Assembly (NCBI RefSeq): GCF_016859285.1
Contig: NC_053420.1
Span: 5,387,001 to 5,451,000 of the forward strand
Length of the DNA stretch: 64,000 nucleotides
Reading direction: 5' to 3'
DNA from: Xiphias gladius
Taxonomy: Eukaryota > Chordata > Actinopteri > Istiophoriformes > Xiphiidae
The notes under the pieces were generated by a model. It was given only the letters and a program-made list of their open reading frames with translations. It made no database searches and had not been told where the DNA came from. Made by a program: the position numbers and the translations under genes. Below are positions 12,552-24,485 of the stretch, piece after piece. Within the stretch, counting starts at the first letter, position 1, and every line of letters begins with the position of its first letter.

Positions 12552-14059
12552 GGGCTTGAAAACAACCTTGATGCTTTGTGTTTTGTATCTAATTTCTCAT
12601 TTTCTCTCATTTAACTGAGCTCCATTTTTAATTCCTCGTCAGGCTGATCATAACACAGACAGCTGCTCTGAAGAATATTTTATTTAGTTGAAAACTTAAT
12701 AAAGTGAGCCTTTCCATTAATTGTTTAAAGGCAGCTGAGACTAACTGTTTGACAAAGCAATAAGAATAGTAAGACAGCTTTAACATTTTTTTTCCTGGTC
12801 AAGTGTTTCTTGGCAACGAAAAGACATAATTTATTATTAAAGAGTGATTTTTGCAACAAGGTGAGAGCACTAAATGTTAATAGCCACGGATACAGAGGTT
12901 AAAGCAACATGACAGAGTGCTATTTAGAGAGGGAGTGGGAGGTGTCAAGATCATAAATTTTAATAATTTCTAAAACCAATGTAATTATATCCATAAATAA
13001 ATAAATATAAAGAAAAACACTAACATATAAAATATGTATAAAACTGAACACTAACGTCACACTTGTATTAGCTGATAAGTATCAGCTGCTTCATTCATGC
13101 TTCACCATCAGAGCCTCATTCATCGGCCGCTTGGCCACCGCCTGACGAGCAACGGCCAATCACATTCACGCAGAGCCTTTCTCAACAGTATGTCCAGTGC
13201 CTCACCTGTCAGATAAGGACGGTCGTTTTTTTTTTGTTTACGTAATATACTTCAGATCGTTGTCGGCCGCTGACAGACAACATCTCCCCCAATCCCTAGA
13301 AGTACATGGGCCAAAGGTCACGGCTCAACAGAGGAGGTGAGTCCATTAGCAAGTCAAGGGGTCGCAGTTCGTTCAGACATGTCTGCAGTAACAGCAGCAC
13401 ACAGAGCGACGACGGCTGCAGAGATTGCATCTACAAAGTTGAAAAAACAAAGACTGTAGAAGGGAGCGAGTTTTATGAATTTCATGGGTATGGATGAAAC
13501 CAGGTTACGAACGGAGGTTCGATCCAGAACGGCCTTCCTTTCTTTAAAACCTCAGGTAAACAAGGTTAAATAAACCTGAGTGGCAGTTTCATACACAATC
13601 ATGTCAAGCGGGGGTAATTTTTCGTGGGTCAGAATGAAAGAAATGAAAAGAGGATCAGAAAATGACAAACTAGCATGTTTCACTGGACGTAATTATTAAA
13701 TATACACATCAGCTCTTTGCTGATAGATGCAGTTGAGGAAATTAAATATTTTGTGGAACAGATACTGACCGAGGCCAAGAGCCTGGAAAACAGTTTGTAT
13801 TTGCGGCACCAACAGAGAGGAAGTTCAGAGAAAAACAGAACAAAATGTTAATTTGGATGAAAGATTTTTTTTTTTTTTTTAAATCAGATGGATTCAATGA
13901 TGCTTCATCATCAGTTCGTCCTCAGGTGGACTTCTTGTTTCACTTCCACTGATGGGGGATTTGCTTTGTCAGATGCAATAAAATATTTTACAGATCTACA
14001 GGAAAAGTCATTGAACTCTTCAACAGAGGTGAAACTGGTGTGAGAAATTGCCAAAATGC

Positions 14060-15175
14060 AACGAGCTACCTCTACATTACTAGATTATTTTCTTTTTATG
14101 CTACTTCATACTTCTATTTCACTACATTTCAGGTGGAAATACTATACTGTTTACTCCATGTATTACCTGTGTTTTCAGGTTAAGATTTGACATAAAAACG
14201 TAAGGTAAGCCTGTTAAGTACGATGCATTGTTCTTCACCTTTTCTCCTTGCGCGCTTTTACAAGAAAGCGGTGTGTAGTTGGGGCCCCCTTGTCATGTTT
14301 CAGACGTGTACGAGTTGTTGGCAGTTCCGCCAAAGAGACGCTTCCCTCCAAACTTCTCAGATGGTTTAGTTTGAATAAGTGTTTGAGGCCCAAAGAGGGA
14401 AATTATCCAACAGTTCACAGGCAGCAAAGACTAGATTAACAATAAATAAATACAGATTTCTATAGCAGATTTATTCGTTCCTCTCCCATTAATCATCTCA
14501 CGACCCCTCAGATTTATTATGTGACCCTTAGGAGGGGCACCGGCCCCCTAGGTTGGGAACCGCTGGACTAAAATAGGTAACTGTATGTAAAGCAGTTAAA
14601 GCGAGCTCCACCTGGGGCGGCTACGACACTAAAACGCTGCTCATATGCACTGATGCATCAGTATTAACAATCTAATAAAGTCAGGTATAATATTATATTA
14701 GTTACTTCTGCAGAACGAGTACTTTTACTTTTGATACTTTAAGTACATTTAGCTGATAATGCTTTTTTGAATTAAGTAGGATTTTGAATTCGGGGATTGT
14801 ACTTGCAGTTGTGGTATTGGTGCTTTTACTTAAATTTGCGAATTAAGTTAGTTAATGTTCTCTAGCTAACACCAGCTAGGGCCCAATAACTACTTTATAT
14901 ACTGCTAAGTAGCTTAATCTTTAATGATACATCATAACTTGAGTGTTGATTAGATTCTGTACTAATAATCTGAACCTAAAAAGTAACTAGCAGCTAAAGC
15001 TTTCAAATAAACGTAGTGGAGAAAAAAGTAGAATATTTCCCTCTAAAGTGCAGTGAAGTAGAAGTATGAAGTACAGTAGCATAACACAGAATTTATTTGT
15101 GTAAAGAACCTAAAAATTGTCCGTAAGTACTGTATTTGAGTAAATATGCTTAGTTACTTTTCAGCACTCATAGAA
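14060..15175. mobile_element. Cluster of hAT-like non-autonomous element fragments
   Basis: Contains fragments of a common fish repeat rich in AAGTACTTxxACTT-like words in both orientations, for example 'atgctacttcatacttctatt' reversed or forward and 'tactgtatttgagtaaata'. At about 14500-14570 there is another common fish repeat end of the type 'ggttgggaaccgctggacta'. Fragments only, with no coding capacity. Confidence 0.5.
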
Positions 15176-15493
15176 GGTTGACCTTTGAATTGAAGTCTGG
15201 TTTGAACTCGAGGTGATTTCCTCCCCGAGCTTCTCTAGTGGATCAGGGGTCAAAAACCAGCTACGGAATCATCTTTTATTAAACTTCAGCTCATTTCAAC
15301 CTGCTGATTTGGATGCTGCCGCTTTCCTCTGTCTTATTGATGGTTTAAAATGATCTCTCGTTAAAGTAATCCTGTAATTCTACTGTAACTGCAGAGTAAA
15401 TCTATCACTTCTTATTGAAATAAAAACGAAGCAGTGTCAGACCCCTTGTTAAACCCCAGTGGAAAACTTGGCTGATCCATTCACACCAGCAGT

Positions 15494-15939
15494 CAGTGGT
15501 GGAGTATTCACATCCTTCGTTTAAAGTATTTGAAAGTATAAGTACTGCAATATGGAAATACTCCATTACGAGTAAAAGTCCTGGCTTCTAAATGTCACTG
15601 AGGTAAAAGTAAGTATTATAAGTAATATATACTTTAAGTACCAAAAGTAGAAGTACTCGTAATGCAGAAAAATGAACCCTGTGAGTGTTGTACTATTATA
15701 TATTATATCATTTCTTGACTATAGCTGATGCATCAATGTGTAAGCAGGACTTTACTGTTGTAGTTGTTTGATGTGGAGCAAATTTGAACAATTCAATATA
15801 TTGTAACAGTGAATTTTTAATAAAATACTCATTTGTTTTGCGTGTAAAATCTTAACACATACAAGTACAAGTACCTCAAATTTGTACTTAAGTACACCAC
15901 AGGAGTAAATGTACAGTACTGTGTTATATCCCACCACTG
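15494..15939. mobile_element. hAT-like non-autonomous element with both termini
   Basis: Starts CAGTGGTGG and ends CCACCACTG, a 9-bp terminal inverted repeat. The flanks CCAGCAGT and CCTGCAGC match at 6 of 8 positions, fitting a decayed 8-bp target duplication of the hAT superfamily. The interior has AAGTACTT-type words and no open frame. It ends about 220 bp before the putative C1qB first exon. Confidence 0.65.
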
Positions 15940-16156
15940 CCTGCAGCAAATATTTCTTTTTCTTTTCTAGGTTCCCAGATTATAATGAACACCAATAGAG
16001 TGGCGATCTGGCTCCCTCCAGCCGTTTCACTTCCCGTTTTGTTTTTTTTCTCTGGCTGGGCTGCTGCAGTCGCTGTGAAGCTTGACAGCTCTTCGCCTCC
16101 GCTCCTCGTCAGCTTATCACTCCACCACAGGACGAGGGACTGCATTTACCTTCAAA

Positions 16157-19100
16157 ATGGTGAGACCTTTCTGTCCTCGAAGAACCAAAGAGCAGGCAAA
16201 GAGAAGGAAATCTAGACAGGGAGGAGATCACGTATTCGGACAGGTGCATTGGTGACGCGGAAGTGGATGGTGTTTCATCAGTTTCATCATATTTCTGGCT
16301 GAGTGCTTCTCGGCGTAACCTTTAAACATAGTGAAGTATTCTTTGCTTCCTTGGCTAAAAGAGTTAGAGCTTCTGTTTTCCTGGGCAAGATGTGTGCAGC
16401 TCTTCAAAAGGCTTAAAAATGTCTGAAATTAAGGCCTTGAGTCATCAACTGGCCTTAAATGTGAGCGAATGTGATCTTAATTTTAACACTGCATGTCGTA
16501 TTGTACACGTGATTGGTGGATAATGGGCTAAAACATTCAAAACATTCAGTACAGTGCAGTCCTCTAAAAAAGTTTGTGGAGTTTATAAGTCGCTGTTGTG
16601 AGATTAAAAACCTGGAACCCTCAAATATGTCAACTCTTCAGGAGTTTAATCGTTTTTTTTTAAAAATGGACAAACAGCTACATGAGAACGTACACTCAGG
16701 ACCAGCGAGTCAGCTACAGTTATGTGACCTTATATCTGTGTGTGTCTGTTGTATCGGTTGCTGAAGGAAAAACCTTCACAAGGAAACACATTACACTCTG
16801 GGGGGTAATGACTTAGTTACTGTGAGGGTGTAGGGTAAGTCTCCAGGGACTTAATAAAAGGCAGTGCATAGTTCTCCTAAGTGACAAAAACAGGTTTGTG
16901 TTTGTAAGTGTGTTTCCATGCAACTGTTTCTTTGGGCCTGTTCAATTTGCACATTAAAAAAAAAAACCTGAATGGAAAGACCAGAAATGTAAAAAACAAA
17001 AGAAAGAAAAAAAAGGCCAAACTGTCACGAAAACGTTTTTACACTTGTTTGAGGTGTAAATGTTGGTGTGCTGACTAAAACAAAATGCAGCAAAGTGCAA
17101 TGGGGACAGACTCAGAGAAAGAAGCATGTGAGTTACACGTCCACTGAAGAGATGAAAAGTAGCAGCAGACAATAACATCAGATGCGTGTGGACCGATTTG
17201 ACAAAGCCCGTCTCTGAACACGTGCCAGCCGGCGACTAAGTTTCCTATAAAACATGAGTTGCATATAAACGTAATTTCTAGGAGCCAGGGTTGGACGAGG
17301 AGACTGTCCCTTGACGCCATACTTCTGACACATTTTCCACATCTTTTTCGCTCATTTGAGGTTCGACTGGTGATCTCTTGATTACAGCATCGCATGGGGC
17401 CCTCTTCTTCTGCAACCGTTTAATGGCACTTGACTGGTGAATTAGCGCCACCAGCTGTTCTCGACGTGAACGTCTAATGTTCACATAACAGCAGTTGATG
17501 GAAACAAGCATTAGATCACCAATTTGTTCAAAATTTGGGCTAAGCTTGGATTTCTTGCCTCGTGTATCTGTGTCTCTGTTCAGGCCCCCCAGTGGCTGAG
17601 CTGCAGTACCGCAGCCTTGCTGCTCTTGGCGCATGTTGCCCCGGTCGTTGCGCAGAAGTCCTGCAACGGGGGGACCCCAGGGATTCCTGGGATACCAGGC
17701 ACCCACGGGCCCAACGGCAACAACGGTCCCAAAGGAGAAAGGGGAGACCCTGGTGAGCTCATAGTGGACATGAAGACGTCAAATACATTTCACCTGTTCT
17801 GTTCGCACGTTTCTCTTCATGTTGTCACCATTTGTTATTTGAGAAAATGTACATGTTGTGTCAGTGTGTCTAAGCAGTTGTAGTTATTTTGAACTTGCCT
17901 TTTCATATTCATTCAAATTCATCAAGATGCATCAAGATGCTTTCTTCATTTGACTGTGTTTTGTCTCTGTGTTGTCTTTGGCTGCAGTGCGAGAGCTTGA
18001 TTCAAAATTAAAATGTCTAAACATTTCCTTTTATAACAGTAACACTGGTGCAGCGCTGTCTAGTTTTATTATAGTATCTTTTAGGACAGTATAGACTTTC
18101 AGGTTACAGCTAAAATAAAACACCTATGTTTCATCTTGGTGTTTTTTTCGTCATTCTTTCTTTCTTGGTTTTTGTCTGAGCAGGTGAGTCAGGCCACCCT
18201 GTCAGGGGCCAGAAGGGAGCGCCAGGTCTGCAGGGCCCACCGGGACGGCCGGGGATGAAGGGGGACGTGGGTCTGCCGGGGCCCTCCGGATCTCCAGGCC
18301 AGCCGGGGGGGAAGGGAAGACCCTTCAACCCTTCCAACCAGGATAGATACTACTTCTCCCAAAAACGGCTGCTTTCACAAACACCAGAGATTGACACCAC
18401 CATCAACTTCAACAGGTCAGCGGAGGTTTAGAGTCGCAGAGAGAAAGCAGCAGTGGTATTTAATGTGATGTAATGCAAACTAATGAGACAGTGAACAGAC
18501 AGAGAAAGGCTGATGGGATAGGAGAGGTTAAAGGGCGGGATCAATCAAATATCTGTGATGGTTTCATGAGTTTTTATTTGCAGTCTGAAGTCACCATTAC
18601 AGTCCCTGAAAACCTGGCTTAAAATCTTAAGTATTTCTATATAAAATCAAGTATTCATGACCAAATACGCACCATTCAAAAAAAACTCTTTAAAAAGATT
18701 TACAGTCAAAAAGTCGGTTAATCTGCTTCATCGGGGCTGTCTGGCTATGGTTTGATTAGATTTGATCGACAGCGGCCTTGAAACACTAGCAAACGGCCCC
18801 GCAACTGTCCTAAGATTTTGATTTAAATAGAGCAAAACTTGCTCTATTGATGGATGCATGAAGGTACGTGACGTCGCTTTTCTCCACCTGAGCCTCGCCC
18901 ACATAAAACACAGCGAAAAGCGCTCGGAAAAAAGACACACATACAGAAAAATCATAGGGAAGTGTTTGTTTTCATGTGGGATCCCATCGATGGTAGGATG
19001 TAGCAGATTAAGAAAACAGCGTTTCAGGGCCTTTAAGGACCCTTTGGTTTCACAAGCAACTAAACTGTCAAACATTAAAACAGAAGGAAAACACACACAG

Positions 19101-21879
19101 AGGAGGCCACATTTGTTGTTATATTGGAGTAATCTTATGTATTCTGTATTTTGTTTTGTTCTAAATGATAAATGGTGAGATCTGCTTATTTAACAAATGA
19201 CAAAATACACAAAATCCTGTGTTCCTAAAAAAGTGAAATAAACTTAGACATTATGAAAATAAAAATTCAAAGTACTAAAGTGAATAATTAAATCAGGGCT
19301 AAATAAAAAGAAGAAAGACTGAGAGTCTACAGCCATGCTAGTGGTTCTGTGCTTAGGCACAACGGTGCTTTGAGTTACATGCTCCAAAGATGCTAACATG
19401 CTAACACGCTCACAGTAACAATGCTAACAGGCTGATGTTAGGCAGGTGTTATATTAACCATGTTTACCAGATGAGTTCCATGTTATGTCCTTAATTTTGC
19501 GGGTGTTTGCCCACAAACCAAATTATTGGAGAAATTAAATGAAAGTTTCGACTAGATGATGGTACTAGATAAAAGTCAGAGGATCACCAAAATAATTACG
19601 TTTCCTCCCGAGGGGAACGTGAATGTGTGCACCAAATTTCATGCCGATCCACCCAACCGTCGTTGAGACAATGCACTCGGCGACAGATGTAGGCCCCTTG
19701 TCGGCGCTGGAGGAAAAAAACAGAGGACCACCCAACTCGTCAGGATTTATCCTCAGGGTACCATAGATATCAGCGCCGAATTTCATGGCGATCCATCTAA
19801 TAGTCGCTAAGACCAGAGGACGTCGCCACCCATACAGCCAAGCCACTAGCATGGCTAACAAAAGTGGAAAACAAAACATGAGATGGAGGAACATCATTTT
19901 TTTTTTCTATTTTAACTGAAATGTTTGTGTAAACTTCCCACAGTGACATTTTGCCGGACCTGGATCAGCAGTTTCAAGGAGATTCGCTGAAAAACGGGAC
20001 GTTCACATGTGTCGTCAAAGGCGTCTATTTCTTCAGTTACCACATGTCAGCAAAGAGCAGGGTGAGTCCGAACAGTTTACGCTTTGCAAAACTGCTCTGT
20101 GTATGTTGGTGTCTTCCCCTTTTCGGTCTCATCTTTTCGACTCGCTTCAATTCGTCTTCGAGATTTAGACTTGGTCACGTGACCCGTGGTTGAAAATCAC
20201 TAAGTACACTTACTCCAGTACTGTACGTAAGTACGATTTTGAGGTATCGCTACATTTCAGAGGCAAATATCGGACTTGTCACTGCCCCTACATTTATCTG
20301 ACAGCTGGAGTTACTTTATATTTAAGATTTTAAAAAGAAAATCCGAATCTTGAATTTCCCCTGGATGGGATCAATAATGTTTATTATATCTTCCGTAAAA
20401 TATGACGCATTAGATTAAATTACACCACAGTTCATAGATGACATTGTTGGACTCCACCTCAGCCAGCTACAATATTAAAGTACCACTCGCACCTAAATGC
20501 ATGAATAGCAATAATCCAATGATCTAATAATAGTGCAACATTTACAAAGGAACCATTATGTACAATGAGAACTTTTACCTTGGATAATTACTTCAGCACA
20601 TTTCAAACATTTCATGCACTACCATGAACAGTCGAACGAGTCAACCGTCATATGAAAACATATCAACCGTCAAACCAAACAGTCAAAGAAAGTATAATAA
20701 TGCATACTTGAGTAACTTTTGAGAGCATGATGTTGAGCTCACACACTACAATTTGGGGAATTTTACCACATCATCGCTGTAACGCTGAAAAGTCCAGTGA
20801 TTACCAGGCTTCACTTAAAGCCTCACGTTCTTCCTCAGAATGACCTGGTATTTCAATGTAGTAATTATGCAAGTCACACAGGCAAGTTTAGCAGTTCCTG
20901 CGGACGACAGGACCGACCCACCTCAGCGCTTGACTGTCGGGATGGTGTTCTTCTAGTCACGGGCCTCGGCCTTCTCACGCCAGACGGACCTCCGATCCCA
21001 CGGATCCCAAAGTTTAGCCTCGTCACTCCGTAAAACAGACCCCCAGAACTCTAGAGGCCTGTCCGGTTTCTTGTCCTGCATATTCAAGTCTCCTTTTTCC
21101 CTGCTTTTCGGTTAAAGAATGGAGTGCAGAGAGGTTTCCGCGAATGAAGTCCTTGCTTGTTTAGCGTTCTTCTTACAAAAGTGTCTTCTCGCCGACGCTT
21201 TTGTTCCGGCCTTCATCAGGTCGTCCGGCAAGTCTCTGCCTCTTTCTTCCACGCGCAGGACGGTGTGCTGCTGTGCCATGAGTTTTAAACTTCTGTTTTA
21301 CACTTATTTGCCACAGTATGTTTGTTTACTTGGCGCGAAGTGAAAATTCTTGCTCCTCGATCAAGGGTTCACACACGATCAATGTGTGAACCCTTACGTA
21401 CTGAGCAGGGTTGAATAGTTTTGATTGCGACTGTAGCTGTTGTGAAAGAACATACAGGAGAAGTCTGGTACCCTGTTTGTACCTTGTAATAATTCAATAT
21501 GTACTGGGTAATTACAAAAGCGCTTTGGTTCCCCCTCTTCACTTGTACCTACAGGTACATAGTATTTCCTTGGTACCTTGTATGTACAAAAATATTTAGG
21601 CTGTAACTTTGCGGCTGTGATCTGCTGTGGTTACTCCCGCTCCTGACTGTATTTGTATGAACCTCCCAGGTGTGTCTGAAGCTGTTGAAGGGCAGCGACA
21701 CTCACATGACGCTGTGCGACATGTCTGACGGTTTTCTGGTAACCTCCGGCTCGGCGGTCCTGGAGCTGGAGGTCGGAGACACGGTGTCGCTCCAGGCAAC
21801 CAGGTACAACAACATCGTGACGAGCCAGGGCAGCACCAGCCACACTTTCACCGGCTTCCTGATCTTCTCCACCGCCTAG
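16157..21879 (+). CDS. c1qb: Complement C1q subunit B (complete, five exons incl. ATG-only coding exon)
   Basis: B chain of C1q; in mammals it is disulfide-linked to the A chain. Coding exons are 16157-16159 (just the ATG, followed by gtgagacc), 17584-17752, 18184-18415, 19944-20061 and 21670-21879; phases agree, giving 243 residues against 253 in human. The split start gives [20 protein letters not shown], a good signal peptide, then [11 protein letters not shown] with the interchain Cys. If the ATG exon is wrong, an in-frame ATG at 17524 could start the reading without splicing. Collagen runs to about GGKGRPFN with an interruption at GHPVRGQK. gC1q contains [34 protein letters not shown] and [11 protein letters not shown] is a possible glycosylation site. 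B identity rests on [11 protein letters not shown], the LQAT motif near the end and gene order. Introns in gC1q lie at INFN (phase 2) and KSR|VCL (phase 0), the latter shared with C1qA. Confidence 0.9.
19330..19870. repeat. Interspersed repeat in C1qB intron
   Basis: Same family as the repeat at 11275-11460: two internal sub-blocks, each with 'caaatttcatg(c/g)c(g)atcca' wording and a 'ccactagcatggcta' end. It lies between the collagen exon and the first exon fully inside gC1q. Non-coding. Confidence 0.5.
20196..20335. mobile_element. hAT-like fragment in C1qB intron
   Basis: Matches the family at 15494-15939 by eye: 'ctaagtacacttactccagtactgtac' type start, then 'gaggta', 'ctacatttcagagg' and 'catttatctgacagct'. 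No terminal repeat is retained on the right side. Confidence 0.55.
20750..21450 (-). mobile_element. Degenerate Tc1-like transposon in C1qB intron
   Basis: The - strand carries broken Tc1 transposase segments: a phrase resembling the region between the first two catalytic Asp residues, with KNTIPTVK-like and [15 protein letters not shown]-like pieces in shifting frames (about 20870-21030). Near 21410-21440 the + strand reads GGGTTGAATAGTTTTGATTG, like the ends of fish Tc1 elements. Many stops and shifts; inactive. Confidence 0.55.
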
Positions 21880-24485
21880 AGTCGCAGCCTCTGATCCACT
21901 CGGGCAGAGTTGATAGAAAAATCACAGACTTTTGGCCACATTTACAGCAATGAAATGAAGTGTGTGTTTTCTGTAGTACTACAAAGACCAGCAGAATTAA
22001 TAAAGGTTGGCTCAGCAGTGGCGCGTTGCATGTTTTAGCCCATTACAGTCAGTACGAATCATATGTACTTTAATTTACCGATGTGCATTTTCCAAAAGCA
22101 TAACATTTTCAGTTGAATTCATCACAAGGTGTGTTCAGTTGTTTTCAGTGCATTTCAAAGGTACAATCTGTAAATCCAGATATAAACTAATCGCCCCACC
22201 TTCAAAAAAATGAAAGCTCAAGACCGAACCCTGCTATTTCTTCCATACTGACTCACATACATTTCATACAGTGTAACACTTTAACATTAAACAACCAAAT
22301 CTACATTAGTAATGTTTCCTGAGACTGTTAAGTGTGTGTTTCATTCAGTTATGAGCGCTCGAGAAACACACTTCGTTTAAAACTCTCGTATCATGTATCC
22401 TCAATAAACTTCAAGTTTCTATCGTCTGGATATTATTGACTATAATCACTGACTTTGTCTGACCACTGTGAGACGTTCCACACTGCACAGGTTTGCACTA
22501 GATGTAAATGTATAGAAAAGCCACTAACATCTACGTAGGTCCCCCTGTTTAGCATTTATTAACAGTATATAAAGATTTAATGGCTGTTTTATAACACTCT
22601 GTAATGTTGCTGTACACAGATATAAGTCTATCTGGCAACGGCATCAACACCCTTAAGGGAGGGTCGCTGTACAAACAGAGAATAAACAACAATATGATAA
22701 AACACTGCTGTAAATATATAAAATATGTCTTCAAGGGAGAAGTTATTGTGTTGACAGTAGGCACCTGCAATGTCCTTACTCCTGCTTACGCCTGCATTAT
22801 AGTATGTTTTGAACAATTTATCAAACGTTTTACATACTGATTTAAAAAATGGAAAATCGGGGGACTAATAGTAAAGTATTAGCCAAAAGTCCATCATGTT
22901 TTCTCTGACACTTTTTAATACACACTGAATTTTCTACTGTTGATGACATGTATAATATGTACAGTATAATCTCACTCCTTCTGAGCTCGATCATACATTT
23001 TGTTTCGGATGAAAAAAGTCAGTCGATGATGTGATATGATATCAGGCACCAGCAAAACCATTTATAGCAACCGTATTTTGCGCAGAGTGGAATTGTGAGA
23101 GACTTCGGCAAACACGTTGTGATTTCTTCCTTCACCCCATTGTATCGATTACTTGTTTCACAGGACAAAGTAACAAGACATCTGAATATTAGTCTAATCA
23201 CAGGCCCGATATTGGACAAGTGTTCAAGCAGTGTAGGGTAAATACTTTGCATTTCCATCACCAATCTGTTCATGTGTATACACTGCAGGTGCTGGGTTAG
23301 AGTACTGGGAGTTTCATTATCCTAATTTAGAGATATTAAAAGATCACATAGACTGACACACATTATTTCTGACCTTCTGGAGAAGTTCTCAGCGACAACC
23401 TGAATTGATCCTACTGACAAGTACTGCAGTACCGTGCTGTAGTTTATTTTGACTCGATGCCACAAACACCGTGCTGCTGCTGGAAATATTCACCAGACTG
23501 CCTTATGTGTTTTAATCCACCACTGAAAATAGTCCCCACTTTTTCCTCCTGTTTGAGTAACGTTTGTTAAAAATGACCTTGCCCGGCTGTTCAAGGATGA
23601 AATGGAAAAAAAAGAAAAAAAAAAAAGGATGATTTATGTCTTCCCAGAGAGGGAAGGGAAAGGGAGCGAAGTCTGAACACACTGAGAGATCAAAAAAGGG
23701 AAAAACAAGAGATAACATTTAAACATCCAGTAAGTTTATTTACTGAAAACATCTACACATTTGTACAACAGTCATACAACTACACTGCTTGGGGGAAGCC
23801 TCGTGGAATAATTATGACTGATTAGGAATAAATTATTAACTGCTGTGGTGTGTAACGGTTTCCTCCAGCGGCTCGCTGTTTAGAGACACTGACGTATCAG
23901 GTGTTTGGAGCTGAGTTGACTCCTTCTGTCTGATACCAAGCCAGGAGTTCATTAATTATCCATCACACAGTATCAAGTTATTAGACATTTAACCTGACAG
24001 CTGTGTGGCTGTTAAACAGACAGTGTTTCAGGAGGTTTCGGATTTCTTGAAGGATTTATCTGTTGCAATTGCATATTTTTTTTTTTTTTTTTTTGTCCAA
24101 TCATCACCAGTCGTACAGGGAACCTGACTGGAAAGACCGTCTAACCCCATCATAAATGTTTGGTGCGCTTCCAAATTTGTTACATCGGCCCAGCTGTTGC
24201 TTTCGCAGTTGTTGTCTAACAGCTGACACTGGTGATTTGTGCCTGAGGAAGTCTGAATCAAATCATTCCAACACAAAATGATAAATTATCCTCATGAAAC
24301 TTAGAAAGCTTGACAACAAATTGCTGTTGTCTAGTTTTACCGGAAAGTACCAAGAGATTTTCTACTATGCTTGGGCCATTAAAACAAAATCTGAACATAC
24401 AGGAATGTCCTTTCTAACACGAAAGCCTTGTTAGCTGCTGTGAACTCTCATTGAAGAGCAAGCTCTGGTGTCCGATGGCTGAACT
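21880..24485. other. Tail-to-tail interval between C1qB and the SPMIP1-like gene
   Basis: Holds the 3' UTRs of two convergent genes and no recognised coding exon. AATAAA at 21999-22004 is close after the C1qB stop. On the opposite strand the reverse complement of TTTATT at 23735-23740 is a possible signal for the - strand gene. Confidence 0.55.
21999..22004 (+). terminator. AATAAA polyadenylation signal of C1qB
   Basis: Canonical hexamer 120 nt after the C1qB stop codon. Confidence 0.6.

Larger units (their letters stand above)
11995..16156. other. C1qC 3' UTR and C1qC-C1qB intergenic region
   Basis: The first about 570 bp is probably C1qC 3' UTR. From 13.0 kb on no gene is recognised. The region holds a cluster of hAT-like element fragments (about 14060-15175) and one copy with both ends (15494-15939). 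Confidence 0.6.

Noticed and set aside
13306-13497. 63-residue + strand frame between C1qC and C1qB
   Set aside because: Not repetitive and not obviously a shadow, but there is no recognisable domain, splice signal or homologue, so it cannot be supported as a gene.
17278-17706. 142-residue - strand frame
   Set aside because: Its first third is the antisense of the C1qB signal/collagen exon; no splice partners or recognisable domain.
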